Source of the DNA: Opisthocomus hoazin
Taxonomy: Eukaryota; Chordata; Aves; Opisthocomiformes; Opisthocomidae
Assembly: GCF_030867145.1 (NCBI RefSeq)
Contig: NC_134441.1
Coordinates: forward strand, 2,504,001 to 2,568,000
DNA length: 64,000 nucleotides
Direction: 5' to 3'
Position numbers and translations under genes: made by a program. Of the stretch, positions 41,064 through 51,949 are shown piece after piece. Every line of letters starts with the position of its first letter. Position 1 is the stretch's first letter. Under the pieces are notes generated by a model. The model did no database searches. It saw nothing but the letters and a program-made list of their open reading frames with translations, and was not told the origin of the DNA.

Positions 41064-44000
41064 TCAGACCACCTTGTTGCAGATGGTGCCCAGCTCCTCG
41101 ATCTCGCACTGCACCTCGTCCCCTCGCTGCCGGCGGCACGGGGACGGTGACGGCGTGAGGACCCCCACGGGGGTCCTTCATCTCCCCCCTGCCCCCCCCC
41201 CGCCATTCCCCTCACCTTGAGAAACACGGGGGGCTTCTGAAAGACCCCCACGCCGGGAGGGGTTCCCGTCAGCAAGATGTCCCCGGGGACCAGCGTGACG
41301 AAGCTGGGGAGGGGGACGCGGGGGTGTCAGCTGTGGCCCCCCACCCCCCCCACTCACCGAGACCCCCCGGGACCCCCCCCCGTCACCCACCGGGAGACCC
41401 AGGCGACGAGCTGGGGCAGGGGGAAGAGGAGCTGGCGGGTGCTGCTGTCCTGCATCAGCCGCCCGTTGACGCTGCAGCGGATCCGCAGGTTGTGGACGTC
41501 TGCGGGGACGGAGGGGACGCGTGGCAGCGGGGAGGGGGACGCGGGGACACCCCCCCCGACCCCGTCCACAGCCCTGTTGTCACCTGCCACCGCCTCCTTG
41601 GTGACCAGGGCCGGGCCCAGGGGACAGAAGGTGTCGAAGGTTTTGCCCAGCAGCCACTGCCGCCCGTTGCGGCCCTGCCAGTCGCGGGCGCTGACGTCGT
41701 TGGCCACCGTGAAGCCCGCGACGTGGTCCAGGGCCACCGGCTCCTGGGGGGGCACGGGGACCCCGTGAACCGGGGGGGGGGACACAGAGACCCCAGGGCC
41801 ACTGACTCCGTGGGGGGGGATGAGGGGGACCCGCTGAACCGGGGTGGGGAGGATGCAGAGACCCCAGTGTCAGTGGCTCCTTGGGGGGGGGCACAAGGGG
41901 GACCCACTGAACCGGGGTGGGGGGACACCGAGACCCCAGTGCCACTGACTCCTTGGGGGGGGCACAAGGGGGATCCGCTGAACCAGGGTGGGGGGGACAC
42001 AGAGACCCCAGTGCCCCTGACTCCTTCAGGGGGGACAAGGGGGACCTGCTGAACCAGGGTGGGGGGATGCAGAGACCCCAGTGCTGCCAAATCCTTGGGG
42101 GGGGGGGACAGTGGGGACCTGGTGAACTGGGGTGGGGGGACACTGAGACCCCAGTGCCACTGACTCCTTAGATGGGGAGGGACACACAAGGGGGACCTGC
42201 TGAACTGGGGGGACACACACACACATAGAGACCCCAGGGCCACCGACTCCTTGGGGGGGGGGGACAAGGGGGACCCACTGAACCAGGGTGGGGGGACTCA
42301 GAGACCCCAGGGCCACCAACTCCTTCAGGGGGGACAACGGGGACCTGCTGAACTGGGATGGGGGGACACCGAGACCCCCATGCCACTGACTCCTTGGGGG
42401 GGGGCAAGGGGGACGCAGAAACCCCACTGCCGCCGAATACTTGGGGGGGAGAACAACGGGGACCTGCTGAACTGAGGGGGGGGGGGACACAGAGACCCCA
42501 GTGCCACTGACTCCTTGGGGGGGGACACAAGGGGGACCCACTGAACCAGGGTGGGGGGGATGCAGAGACCCCAGTGCTGCTGAATACTTGGGTGGGGGGG
42601 GGACACAACAGGGACCCGCTGAACCGAGGTGGGGGGGGACACAGAGACCCCAGGGCCACCGACTCCGTGGGGGGGGATGAGGGGGACCCGCTGAACCAGG
42701 GTGGGGAGGATGCAGAGACCCCAGTGTCAGTGGCTCCTTGGGGGGGGGCAAGGGGGACCCAATGAACTGGGGTGGGGGGGACACCGAGACCCCAGTGCCA
42801 CTGACTCCTTTAGGGGGGACAAGGGGGACCTGCTGAACCAGGGTGGGGGGATGCAGAGACCCCAGTGCTGCCAAATCCTTGGGGGGGGGGGACAGTGGGG
42901 ACCTGGTGAACTGGGGTGGGGGGACACTGAGACCCCAGTGCCACTGACTCCTTAGATGGGGAGGGACACACAAGGGGGACCTGCTGAACTGGGGGGGACA
43001 CACACACATAGAGACCCCAGGGCCACCAACTCCTTGGCGGGGGGACAAGGGGGACCCACTGAACCAGGGTGGGGGGACTCAGAGACCCCAGGGCCACCGA
43101 CTCCTTCAGGGGGGACAACGGGGACCTGCTGAACTGGGATGGGGGGGACACCGAGACCCCCATGCCACTGACTCCTTGGGGGGGGGCAAGGGGGACGCAG
43201 AAACCCCACTGCCGCCGAATACTTGGGGGGGAGGACAACGGGGACCTGCTGAACTGGGGGGGGGGGACACAGAGACCCCAGTGCCACTGACTCCTTGGGG
43301 GGGGACACAAGGGGGACCCACTGAACCAGGCTAGGGGGGATGCAGAGACCCCAGTGCTGCTGAATACTTGGGTGGGGGGGGACACAACAGGGACCCGCTG
43401 AACCGAGGTGGGGGGGGACACAGAGACCCCAGTGCCACTGACTCCTTGGGGGGAGCACAAGGGGGATCCGATGAACCAGGGTGGGGGGGGATGCAGAGAC
43501 CCCAGTGCCGCTGACTCCTTGGGGAGGGCACAAGGGGGACCCACTGAACGGGGGTGGGGGGACACCGAGACCCCAGTGTCACTGGCTCCTTGGGGGGGGG
43601 ACAAGGGGGACCCACTGAACCGGGGTGGGGGGGACACAGAGACCCCAGTGCCGCCGACTCCTTGGAGGGGGGGGCACAAGGGGGACCCACTGAATCGGGG
43701 TGGGGGGGACATAGAGACCCCAGGGCCACTGACTCCTTGGGGAAGGGGGAGAAGGGGGACCCGCTGACCGGGGGTGGGGGGGACACCGAGACCCCAGCCT
43801 CACGGAGGGGGGGACAGCAGGGGGGTTACCTCGATGTGCCGCCCCTTCTTCCCGATGATGGCGGCCAGCTCCACCTCCCAGTCCACCTCCTGCGGGGAGA
43901 CAAGCGGGGTGCTGGGGGGGGCTGGGAGGGCCCGCACCCCTTTTTTTTGGGGGGGGGGGGGGTTACTCACGCTGCTCTCCTCGGGGTGCACGATGTCGTC

Positions 44001-45769
44001 GAAGGGCCCGGTGACGGCGCTGGGGAACTTGCTGAAGATGATGGGCTCGGCGGGGACGCGGGCGCCCTGCTCCCGGCAGTGGTCGCGGTAGTTGAGCCCC
44101 ACGCAGATCACCTTCTGGGGGTCCCCGACGGGCGCCAGCAGCCGCACCGTCCCCCGCGGCACCCGGTGCCGGCCCGAGTCCAGCGCCCTGCGGGGTCGGG
44201 GGCCAGCGTCACCGCCGCGCTGGGACCCCCCACCCACCCGGCTTCGCTCAGTGGTACCTGCCTGCATGTGGTGGCACCCACCTTCGCGCGGTGGCACCCA
44301 CCTTCACGTGGTGGCACCCACCTGCACGCGGTGGCACCCACCTTCACGCGGTGGCACCCACCTGCACGCGGTGGCACCCACCTTCGCGTGGCGGCACCCA
44401 CCTTCGTGTGGTGGCACCCACCTTCACGCGGCGGCACCCACCTGCACATGGTGGCACCCACCTTCACGTGGTGGCACCCACCTTCACGCGGTGGCACCCA
44501 CCTTCACGCGGTGGCACCCACCTGCACGCGGTGGCACCCACCTTGGCGTGGTGGCACCCACCTGCATGTGGTGGCACCCACCTTCACGCGGCGGCACCCA
44601 CCTGCACATGGTGGCACCCACCTTCACGCGGTGGCACCCACCTTGGCGTGGTGGCACCCACCTTCACACGGTGGCACCCACCTTCAGGCAGTGGCACCCC
44701 CCTGCACGCGGCGGCACCAACCTTCATGTGGTGGCACCCACCTGCACGCGGTGGCACCCACCTTCACGCGGTGGCACCCACCTGCACGCGGTGGCACCCA
44801 CCTGCACATGGTGGCACCCACCTGCACGCGGTGGCACCCACCTGCACGCGGTGGCACCCACCTGCACATGGTGGCACCCCCCTGCACGCGGCGGCACCAA
44901 CCTTCATGTGGCGGCACCCACCTTGGCGTGGTGGCACCCACCTTCGCGTGGCGGCACCCACCTTCGTGTGGTGGCACCCACCTGCACACGGTGGCACCCA
45001 CCTGCACATGGTGGCACCCACCTTTGCGCGGTGGCACCCACCTTCGCGGGGTGGCACCCACCTGTACGTGGTGGCACCCACCTTTGCTCAGTGGCACCCA
45101 CCTTCACACGGTGGCACCCACCTTCACGCGGTGGCACCCACCTTCACTCAGTGGCACCCACCTGCACATGGTGGCACCCACCTTCACGCGGTGGCACCCA
45201 CCTTCACTCAGTGGCACCCACCTGCACATGGTGGCACCCACCTTCACGCGATGGCACCCACCTGCACGTGGTGGCACCCACCTGCACACGGTGGCACCCA
45301 CCTTCGCGTGGTGGCACCCACCTTCACGCGGTGGCACCCACCTTCGCGTGGTGGCACCCACCTTGGCGTGGTGGCACCCACCTTCGCGTGGTGGCACCCA
45401 CCTTCACATGGTGGCACCCACCTTCGCGGGGTGGCACCCACCTGCACGTGGTGGCACCCACCTTCGCGGGGTGGCACCCACCTTCACGCGGTGGCACCCA
45501 CCTGCACGCGGTGGCACCCACCTTGGCGTGGTGGCACCCACCTTCACGCGGTGGCACCCACCTTGGCGTGGTGGCACCCACCTTTGCGCGGCGGCCAGGC
45601 CGCTGGGGCCGCTCTCCAGGAAGGCTCGCATGGAGCGGGGCAGCCCCGGCTCGGCCGCGGTCAGGTCCACCACGTCCCCCCCGATCCCTTCTTCCAGCCC
45701 CAGGCGGGGCTCGGGACCCCCGGCCCCCCGGAACCGCACCAGCCGCATGGCCCCCGCCAGCCGCTGCAT
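41064..45769 (-). CDS. FAHD2A: FAHD2A, fumarylacetoacetate hydrolase domain protein 2
   Basis: A FAH-family metal-dependent hydrolase/decarboxylase-like enzyme, usually mitochondrial. Exons in gene order: 45769-45582, 44187-43971, 43889-43830, 41743-41584, 41499-41391, 41303-41216, 41126-41064. Phases agree and give 294 aa; human is 314 with a longer leader. Diagnostic strings are [96 protein letters not shown] and [14 protein letters not shown]. Metal-ligand acidic residues of the FAH fold sit in EVDWEVE and NDVSARD. Two ATGs are possible, 45769 (MQRLAGAM) and 45748 (MRLVRF); an acceptor CGGCAG lies just upstream at about 45779, so the first exon is non-coding and a donor CAG|GTGGCA at about 47242 is a candidate. 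Intron 1 after the first coding exon is a pure 20-bp array and intron 3 a 2-kb minisatellite. Confidence 0.95.
41760..43800. repeat. About 73-bp minisatellite with an internal 0.8-kb duplication, FAHD2A intron 3
   Basis: Units combine GACCCACTGAACCGGGGTGG, GGGGACACAGAGACCCCAG and TGCCACTGACTCCTTGG with G runs; successive CAGAGACCCC motifs are about 70-75 bp apart. A larger block is duplicated. The rare motifs CTCCTTAGATGGGGAGGGAC (near 42165 and 42950), CCGCCGAATACTTGGG (near 42431 and 43213) and CTGCTGAATACTTGGGTGG (near 42578 and 43358) recur in the same order, offset about 780-785 bp. Confidence 0.92.
44241..45580. repeat. 67-unit 20-bp array with no indels, made of 5' splice-site copies, FAHD2A intron 1
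   Basis: Consensus CCTTCACGCGGTGGCACCCA on the + strand. Every unit from 44241 to 45580 is exactly 20 bp (1340 bp, 67 units); only substitutions are seen, mostly in positions 4-10 (TTCACGC, TGCACAT, TTGGCGT, TTCGCGG, TTCACTC). In gene sense each unit reads GTGAAGGTGGGTGCCACC, so it has AAG or CAG followed by GTGGGT, a good 5' splice site. The true donor of the first coding exon (CAAAG|GTGGGT at 45582/45581) is in the same register, and the last exon bases resemble the unit. The array fills the intron to within about 50 bp of the acceptor at 44188. Confidence 0.97.
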
Positions 45770-45779
45770 CCGCGTCTGC

Positions 45780-47140
45780 CGGGGCACCGGAGCGTCGGGA
45801 TCCAGCGCCCAGCGGATCCCGGCACCGGCCGTGGCGCCCACCCTGGGTTTTGCCCCCTGTGGATGGGTCCCTCCCGTGCAGGGGGGATCCCTGGATCCAG
45901 GGGGGGGGCAGATGCCAGCGTGGGGCAGACTGGGGACAGCGGATCCCACCCAGCGGGGCAGATCCCAGCCCCGATCCCTGGGATGGCAGCAGATCCCTCC
46001 CGCGGCAGGGAGCGGATCCCGGCACAGGACGGATCTGGGGGGGATGGGATTCCCTGCCCCCCCCCGGGCAGACCACCTGATCCCACACAGCGCAGGTCCT
46101 GGGGGGTCCCCACAGCCCCGATCCCGGGGATCCCCCCGATCCCGCACAACCCCAGTCCCGGGGGCTCCCCCCGATCCCGCGCAGTGGGGATCCCTGGGAG
46201 ATTCCCTCTCGTGGGCCCGCATAGCCCTGATCCCGGGGATCCCCCCCCCCCAGCTCCCACACAGTCTTGAGCCCCAGGATCCCCCCAGTCCCACAGGATC
46301 CCCCCCCCCAGATCCTGCACTGCTCCGATCCCACAGGAACCCCACCCCCCCGCCCCAACCCTGCTCAGCCCAATGCCAGGGATCCCCCGATCCCAAAGGA
46401 TCCCCCCGATCCCTCACAGCCCCAGACCCAGGAGATCCCCCCCCAATCCCTCACAGCCCTGATCCCAGGGGATCCCCCTGATCCCAGGGGACCCCCTGAT
46501 CCCGCACAGCCCCAGCCCTGGGGGATCCCCCCCTGACCCTGCTCAGCCCTGATCCCAAGGGACTCCCCGATCCCACACAGCCCCGATCCCAGGGACCCTC
46601 AGATCCCAGGGCCCCCCCCGATCCTGCACAGCCCCAATCCCAGGGGACCCCCCGATCCCTCACAGCCCTGATCCTAGGGGATTCACCCCGATCCCAAGAG
46701 ACCCCCTGTTCCTGCACAGCCCCGATCCCAGGGGACCCCCTGATCCCAAGAGATTCCCCCAATCCCATACAGCCACGATCCCAGGGACCCTCAAATCCCA
46801 GGGGACCCCCTCTGATCCCTCACAGCCCCGATCCCAGGGGATCCCCCCGATGCCAAGAGACCCCCCCCCAATCCCGCACAGCCCTGATCCCAGGGGATCC
46901 CCCATATCCCAGGGGGCTCCCCCGATCCCAGGGGACCCCCACATCCCAGGGGATCCCCCCGATCCCACACAGCCCTGATCCCAGGGGATCCCCCCGATCC
47001 CAGAGATCCCCCTGATCCCAGGGGACGCTCAGATCCCAGGGGACCCCCCCTGATCCCTCACAGCCCCGATCCCAGGGACCCCCCCGACCCCAGGGGATTC
47101 CCCCCAATCCCTCACAGCCCCAGACCCGGGGAATCCCCCC
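45780..47140. repeat. GATCCC-rich degenerate minisatellite upstream of FAHD2A
   Basis: From about 46080 to 47130 the sequence is built of CAGCCCCGATCCCAGGGGAT, CCCCCCGATCCC and CACACAGCCC modules, about 25-60 bp apart. It probably lies in the intron between the non-coding first exon and the first coding exon of FAHD2A. The part from 45780 to 46080 carries more irregular GATCCC repeats. Confidence 0.85.
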
Positions 47141-47229
47141 CCGCCCGATCCCGCGGTGCCCGGACCCGGCGGTGGGGGGGCAGAGGGGATTCCCCGATCC
47201 GGGTGGGGGGGGAGGGGGGCACAGGGGAT

Positions 47230-47460
47230 CCCCGGTGCCACCTGCGTCACGTGCCGCGTCACTCCCCTCCCGGCACGCGCCGACCCCGCGGCCACCAGCC
47301 CGAAGGTCTCCGCGCCGAGTCCCCGCCCCCCCCTCGGGCCGACCAATGCGAGCTCGGAGGGGGCGGGGCCTCCGCGGCGGCGCAGCCAATGACAGCCGGC
47401 AGCGCTCGGCCAGCCGGAGGGGCGGGGCGGCAGGCGGCGTTGCTAGGATACGGGGAGCGG
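47230..47460. promoter_or_regulatory. CpG-island promoter for FAHD2A, possibly bidirectional
   Basis: A CpG-rich stretch with CCAAT at 47343-47347 and 47386-47390, GC boxes (GGGGCGGGGC near 47360 and 47412) and a TCACGTG E-box near 47247. A donor-like CAG|GTGGCA on the - strand at about 47242 would end a non-coding FAHD2A exon. Both CCAAT boxes point along the + strand, so a + transcript is also possible. Confidence 0.55.
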
Positions 47461-47465
47461 CCGCC

Positions 47466-47712
47466 ATGACAGCGCCGCGCCGCCATGACAGGGCCGCCAT
47501 GACGGCGCCGAGGCCGGGAGCGGCGGAGCCCCGGGCCGGGAGCGAGCCGGGCCGAGGCGGCTGCTTCTCACCTGGATTGCACGGAAAGGCGCGAGTGGGT
47601 GAGCGAGCGACGGGCGGCGGCGGCGGGGTGGGCCGGGCCGGGGCGGGGGGCCGGCCGGGGCCTGCCTGAGGTGCGGCCTGGCCTCCGCGGCCCGGTCGTG
47701 AGGAGAAATAAA
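47466..47712 (+). other. Possible short divergent transcript (no recognised protein)
   Basis: The frame from ATG 47466 runs to a stop at 47667-47669 with 67 Arg/Gly/Ala-rich residues resembling no family I know, and AATAAA follows at 47707-47712. It could be a promoter-associated non-coding RNA or nothing at all. It is reported only because promoter, ATG, stop and poly(A) signal come in order. Confidence 0.15.
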
Positions 47713-47856
47713 CGCAGAAATAACCCGAATTCCCTCAGTAACCGCCGCGATCGCTCCCCGCCGCTCAGGGCCACCCTCGCCGGCCCCCCCGGAGCCGTCG
47801 CTTCCCCCTCGGCTGGGCGGGCGCCGCGTTGCCATCCCCGCATCGTCGCCATTTGG

Positions 47857-47862
47857 TTTATT
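47857..47862 (-). terminator. KCNIP3: KCNIP3 poly(A) signal AATAAA
   Basis: On the - strand, TTTCTAAATAAACCAAATGG lies 370 bases after the KCNIP3 stop at 48233, the first canonical signal there. Confidence 0.75.
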
Positions 47863-48232
47863 TAGAAAAGAAACCCCTCCCCCCCTCACTCCTGCGACCG
47901 CCGGAGGGGAGGGGGGGGCCTCTCCCGTGGGTCCCCCCCGTAGGCGCCGTGCTTGGCGTTGGCCTTCGGCAGCGGCCGTTTCGTGGAGGGCCCGGCCCCG
48001 GGGGGAAAGGGGGTCCGGGATCCTCGCTTCGGGGGGGGTCTGCACCCCCCGGAATGGGCCCGTCGCCCGGGGAGGGCTCGGGCAGAACCGTCCGTGCGTC
48101 TCCGCGCCCCTCGTCACCGCCGTGCCGGGAGCCCGGCGGATTGTTTGCTGCTTTTCTGTTTAACCTCTCGTTTTTCTGAAATGGTAGGAAAAAAAGTTCC
48201 CCTCGGGCGCTGGCGGGGCCGGGTCCCGGGCG

Positions 48233-51200
48233 CTAGATCACGTTCTCGAAGATCTTCATGGAGCTCATGATGTCCTGGTCCTGGCCGGGGCGGGGGGGGA
48301 GAGGTCAGAGCCCCCTCGGTGCCTCCCTCCCGCCAGCCGCGGGGTGACCGGAGCTGCCGTCCCCTGCCTCTCCCCATCCCCCTCCCAACCCAGCGCGTGG
48401 TTTGGGGCTGTGACGAGGAGCGGGGTGACGGCTCGGAGGCCTGGCAGCGAGGAGGAGGAGGACGGCGGCCATGCCGAAGCCCCCCCCCCATCTGAACTCC
48501 TCACCTTCTGGCACGTCTCCAGGAACTCCTCGAAGGTCACCACGCCGTCGCCGTTCCTGTCCATCTTCTGCGAGGGAGCAGCGGGGGGGGGTCGGTGGGG
48601 ATGTCCCCGTGACACCCCGGCATCGGTGGCCGCTGGGAGGGGACGCGGGGGCCGGTCTCACCTGGAAGAAGAGCTCCACGTGCTCGGCGGGCGCACTGTC
48701 CCTCAGGGTGGGCTGGGTGCAGCGTCCCATCATGTCGTAGATGGACTTCATGATCTCCAGCATCTCCTGCGAGGGGACAGGGTGACAAGAACCCTCCCAA
48801 CGAGCGCACCAGCGGCCGCCGGCACCCGTTCCCACCGTCCCCGTCCCTCTCCGGGTGTCCCCCGCGACGCTCCCACCCTGCCCAGCCCCCCAAGTCCCCG
48901 TCCCCCCTCCCCGTGTCACCTCCTTGGTGATGTAGCCGTCTTTATTAATATCATAGAGGTTGAAAGCCCACTCCAGCTTCTGCCGCACCGTCCCCCGCAG
49001 CAAGACGGAGAGCCCGACGACAAAATCCTGCCGAGGAACCGCGGCCGTGAGCGGTGACGTCCCACCCCGGGCTCGGACCCGGGTCCCGTCCCCCGCCCGG
49101 CGCGGCCGTTCGCCCCCCTCCATCAGTGCCGCGGCGCTGCCATCGATCGCGGGTCGCCCCGGGGGAATTTTTTCCTATTGATCCCGTTTCTATTCTTGCT
49201 CGGCGCTATTTTTAATCACCACGGGGTAAAACCACCCCCCCCCGCCGCCGGCCGCCCGTGCCGCAGTGCCTGGAACTCTCCCGGCACCGGCTCCCGCCGC
49301 CGTCGAAGACGCCGAAGATTTTGGCCGTCGCCGCGCCGAGCTTTTATCCGAGGAGGAAGATCTGATGAATCACGCCGCTGGGCACGCCGACAGCCGCCGG
49401 CGGCTCGGGGAACACGGTGCCGGCACGGTTTTTCCCGGCGAGAAGCCGGGCGCGGCGCCGGGAACGCTCACCTGGAAGCAGAGAGCCCCGTTGCGGTCGG
49501 CGTCGAAGGCGTCGAACAAGAAGTGGGCGTAGGCGCTGGCGTCTGCGAGGGGAGGAAGGCGGCGGCCGGTGAAGCTTCCCCGGAGCCCGGCACGCGCCCG
49601 GATCGGGATTTGGCGGCGTCGCCGGACGCGGCCCCCCCGGGGCAGCCTCGGGACCCCCCCCCGACTCACCGCCTTGGGGGAAGAACTGTGCGTAGATGAG
49701 CTTGAAGGTCTCCTCGTCCACCAGGCCGCTGGGACACTCCTGGGGAGGAGAGCGGGCGCCCGGTGAACCCCGGCTCTGCCGAAACCCGGCGCTGGGGGCC
49801 GCGGCGGGGGTCTTCCCCCCCCCCCAACTCACGTTCTTGAAGCCGCGGTAGAGGGACTGCAGCTCCTTCTTGGTGAACTTGGTCTGCGCCAGCAGCTGCT
49901 CCAGCCCCTCGGGTTGGTGCCGGCCGGCCGGGAGCTCCAGCTCGGCGTCGCAGCTGTCTGCCGGGGGACGCCGGCAAAGACCCCCTCTCCGCGTCAGCCC
50001 GCGCTCCGTCCCACCCGGATCCCACCCTTCATAAAACCCAACCCCCCCCCCCCGATCTGATGCCGGACCCCCAAATTCCCCTCGTGCCGGGAGGAGAAGC
50101 GGGGAGCTCCAGGTTTCGCATCCCCAGGGAGAAGCCGGCGGTGCCGCCGACCCCGTGCGGCGCGTTCCCGGGGCGCGGAGCGTTCCGGAGCCGCCTCTCA
50201 CCCCGACCCCGCTAATGCTCCCTCTCTCCCGCGCCCGGCCTGGCGGAAGGTAATTAATAAATGATGCCTCATTAATAATTCCAGCTCGGGAAGCCCCCGC
50301 GGACCCGTTCAGCGCCGAGACGGGGAGATCGGGAACTTCGAGCCGGGAAAAGCGGCACGGGGAGAGGCTCTGCCGTGCCGCAGCGGTAGGGACGCCCCGG
50401 GGAAGCCTGGGGTCCCCTGGGGGCTGCGGGGGGGGGCGGGTTGAACCCCCCCAGGACCCGCCGAGCCGGGATTGCCGGGGTGGGAAGGGGCAGCGCCGAG
50501 CCCCTCCGCCCGGCTGGGCTGGGCTTGGGAGTGGGGGGCTCCAGCGGCCTGGCTCAGGGGGGTTTTGGGGGTCAGGGGGGGGTTTGGGGGGGTCTCAGCG
50601 TTGCGTCTCAGGGGATTTTGGGGGTCGGGGGGGGATTGGGGGCCTCAGCGTTGCATCTTAGGGGGGGTTGGGGGTCGGGGGGGCCTCAGCGTTGCATCTT
50701 GGGGGGGTTTTGGAGGTCGATGGGGTCTTGGGGGGCCTCAGCGTCGCATCTCAAGGGGGTTTTGGGGTTGATGGGGGCTCAGCGTCACATCCTGGGGGGG
50801 TTTAGGGGTCGGGGGGGGCGTGGGGGGCCTCAGTGTCCCATCTTGGAGGGGTTTTGGGGGTCGGAGGGGGGATTGGGTGGCACAGCGTCGCATCTTGGGG
50901 GGGGTTTGGGGTCGATGGGGGATGGGGGTCTCCGGGGTCCCGTCTCCAGGGGGTTTTGGGGGTCAGTCAGGGCTGGCATCGCCCCTCAGAAGGGGTCTGG
51001 GGGGCCCTCTGGACTGGGGGGGCCCCCAGCAGCCCCTCAGGGCCGTGCTTTGGGGGGGGCTCGGGGAAGGTCAGAGCAGGGCTGGGCCATGACGCGGCAA
51101 GGGCGAGGGGCAGGGTGGGGGGCACCCCCAGCCCCTCAGCCTTCACCCCCAAACCCCCCCCCCCCCAACCAAAGCACCTTTCCGCCCCCCCGGTGCCCAC

Positions 51201-51423
51201 CCACAGGCCCAACAGGTCCAGTGGCGCGGGGAGGGGAAGGCTGGGGACACCCCGGGGTGGGGAGGGGGGGGGGGGCCTGAGATTAATTAATTGGAATTAA
51301 TTAATGAAGGGGGGGGTTACCTTCGGCGGAGATGGGCTCCAGGATGCCGAACTGCTTGAGGACGGCGATGAAGAGGAGGATGACCACGGCCACGGCGCAC
51401 AGCTCCATGCCCTGGATGCCCAT
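48233..51423 (-). CDS. KCNIP3: KCNIP3, Kv channel-interacting protein 3 (calsenilin/DREAM)
   Basis: A neuronal calcium sensor of the recoverin family that binds Kv4 channels and presenilins and acts as the DREAM repressor. Coding exons in gene order: 51423-51321, 49957-49833, 49739-49670, 49542-49472, 49027-48920, 48766-48662, 48567-48505, 48280-48233. All phases fit, giving 230 aa with GT-AG introns and no break. The first exon encodes the hydrophobic N-terminus [20 protein letters not shown] of the membrane-type isoform. The core has [18 protein letters not shown], a degenerate EF1 ([12 protein letters not shown]), EF2 loop [14 protein letters not shown]3 loop [12 protein letters not shown] and EF4 loop [12 protein letters not shown], ending [10 protein letters not shown]3 and EF4 have all acidic ligands; EF2 has a Leu-Cys change but keeps its Asp/Asn ligands. 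A Cys-containing alternative first exon for other isoforms was not found. FAHD2A is also its neighbour in human. Confidence 0.97.
50555..50960. repeat. About 55-65 bp minisatellite in KCNIP3 intron 1
   Basis: Seven or eight units of GGCCTCAGCGTTGCATCTTG, GGGGGGTTTTGGGGGTCGG and GGGGGATTGGGG. It covers the centre of the 1.36-kb intron between the membrane-isoform first exon and exon 2. Confidence 0.9.
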
Positions 51424-51949
51424 GGCCGGTGCTGGCAGCGGGGGCGGGGGGGGGGGAAAGGGGGGGTGTCCCCCCACCCCCCCAACCCCAGACAAGCGGG
51501 GCACCCCGGGGTGGGGGTGAGGGTGGCGGCAGGCGGGTGCCGTCCCGGCGAGCGCCGCGCGTCCGTCCGTCCGTCCGTCCGGCCTGCCCTCCTCCCTTGG
51601 CACGCGCCCACGGCCCCCCCCCCCGCTGCGACGCAGGGGTTGTTTTCCATCTTTTTTCCCTTCCCCCCCCACCCCCCCAAAGGAGGCCGGGGGTGGCCCC
51701 CGCCCCCGCCCGCCGCCCCTCGAAGCACCCATGGGTGCCCCCATCCAAACCGGGGGGGCCCAAACTGGCGCAGGCCTTAAAAATGGGGGGGGGGGGGGAA
51801 GGGTTTGGTCCGTGCTCCCCCCCCCGGGAGGAGGCGGGTGGTAGCGGCCCCCCCCCCCTGGCTGGGTGCCCCATGGGGGGGGTAATTAGCGCCGGGGTGG
51901 CTAACGAGGATCCGTGGGGATGAGTAAGCAGGGGGGGCTCATGGGGGGG

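Noticed and set aside
44241-45580. CRISPR-like regular repeats
   Set aside because: The units are direct head-to-tail copies with no spacers, in a vertebrate intron; this is a minisatellite.
43554-46481. A 975-codon open frame on the + strand across 43554-46481, with further long frames on both strands
   Set aside because: The frames are produced by the 20-bp and 73-bp arrays, which rarely create stops. They run antisense over true FAHD2A exons and have a purely periodic composition.
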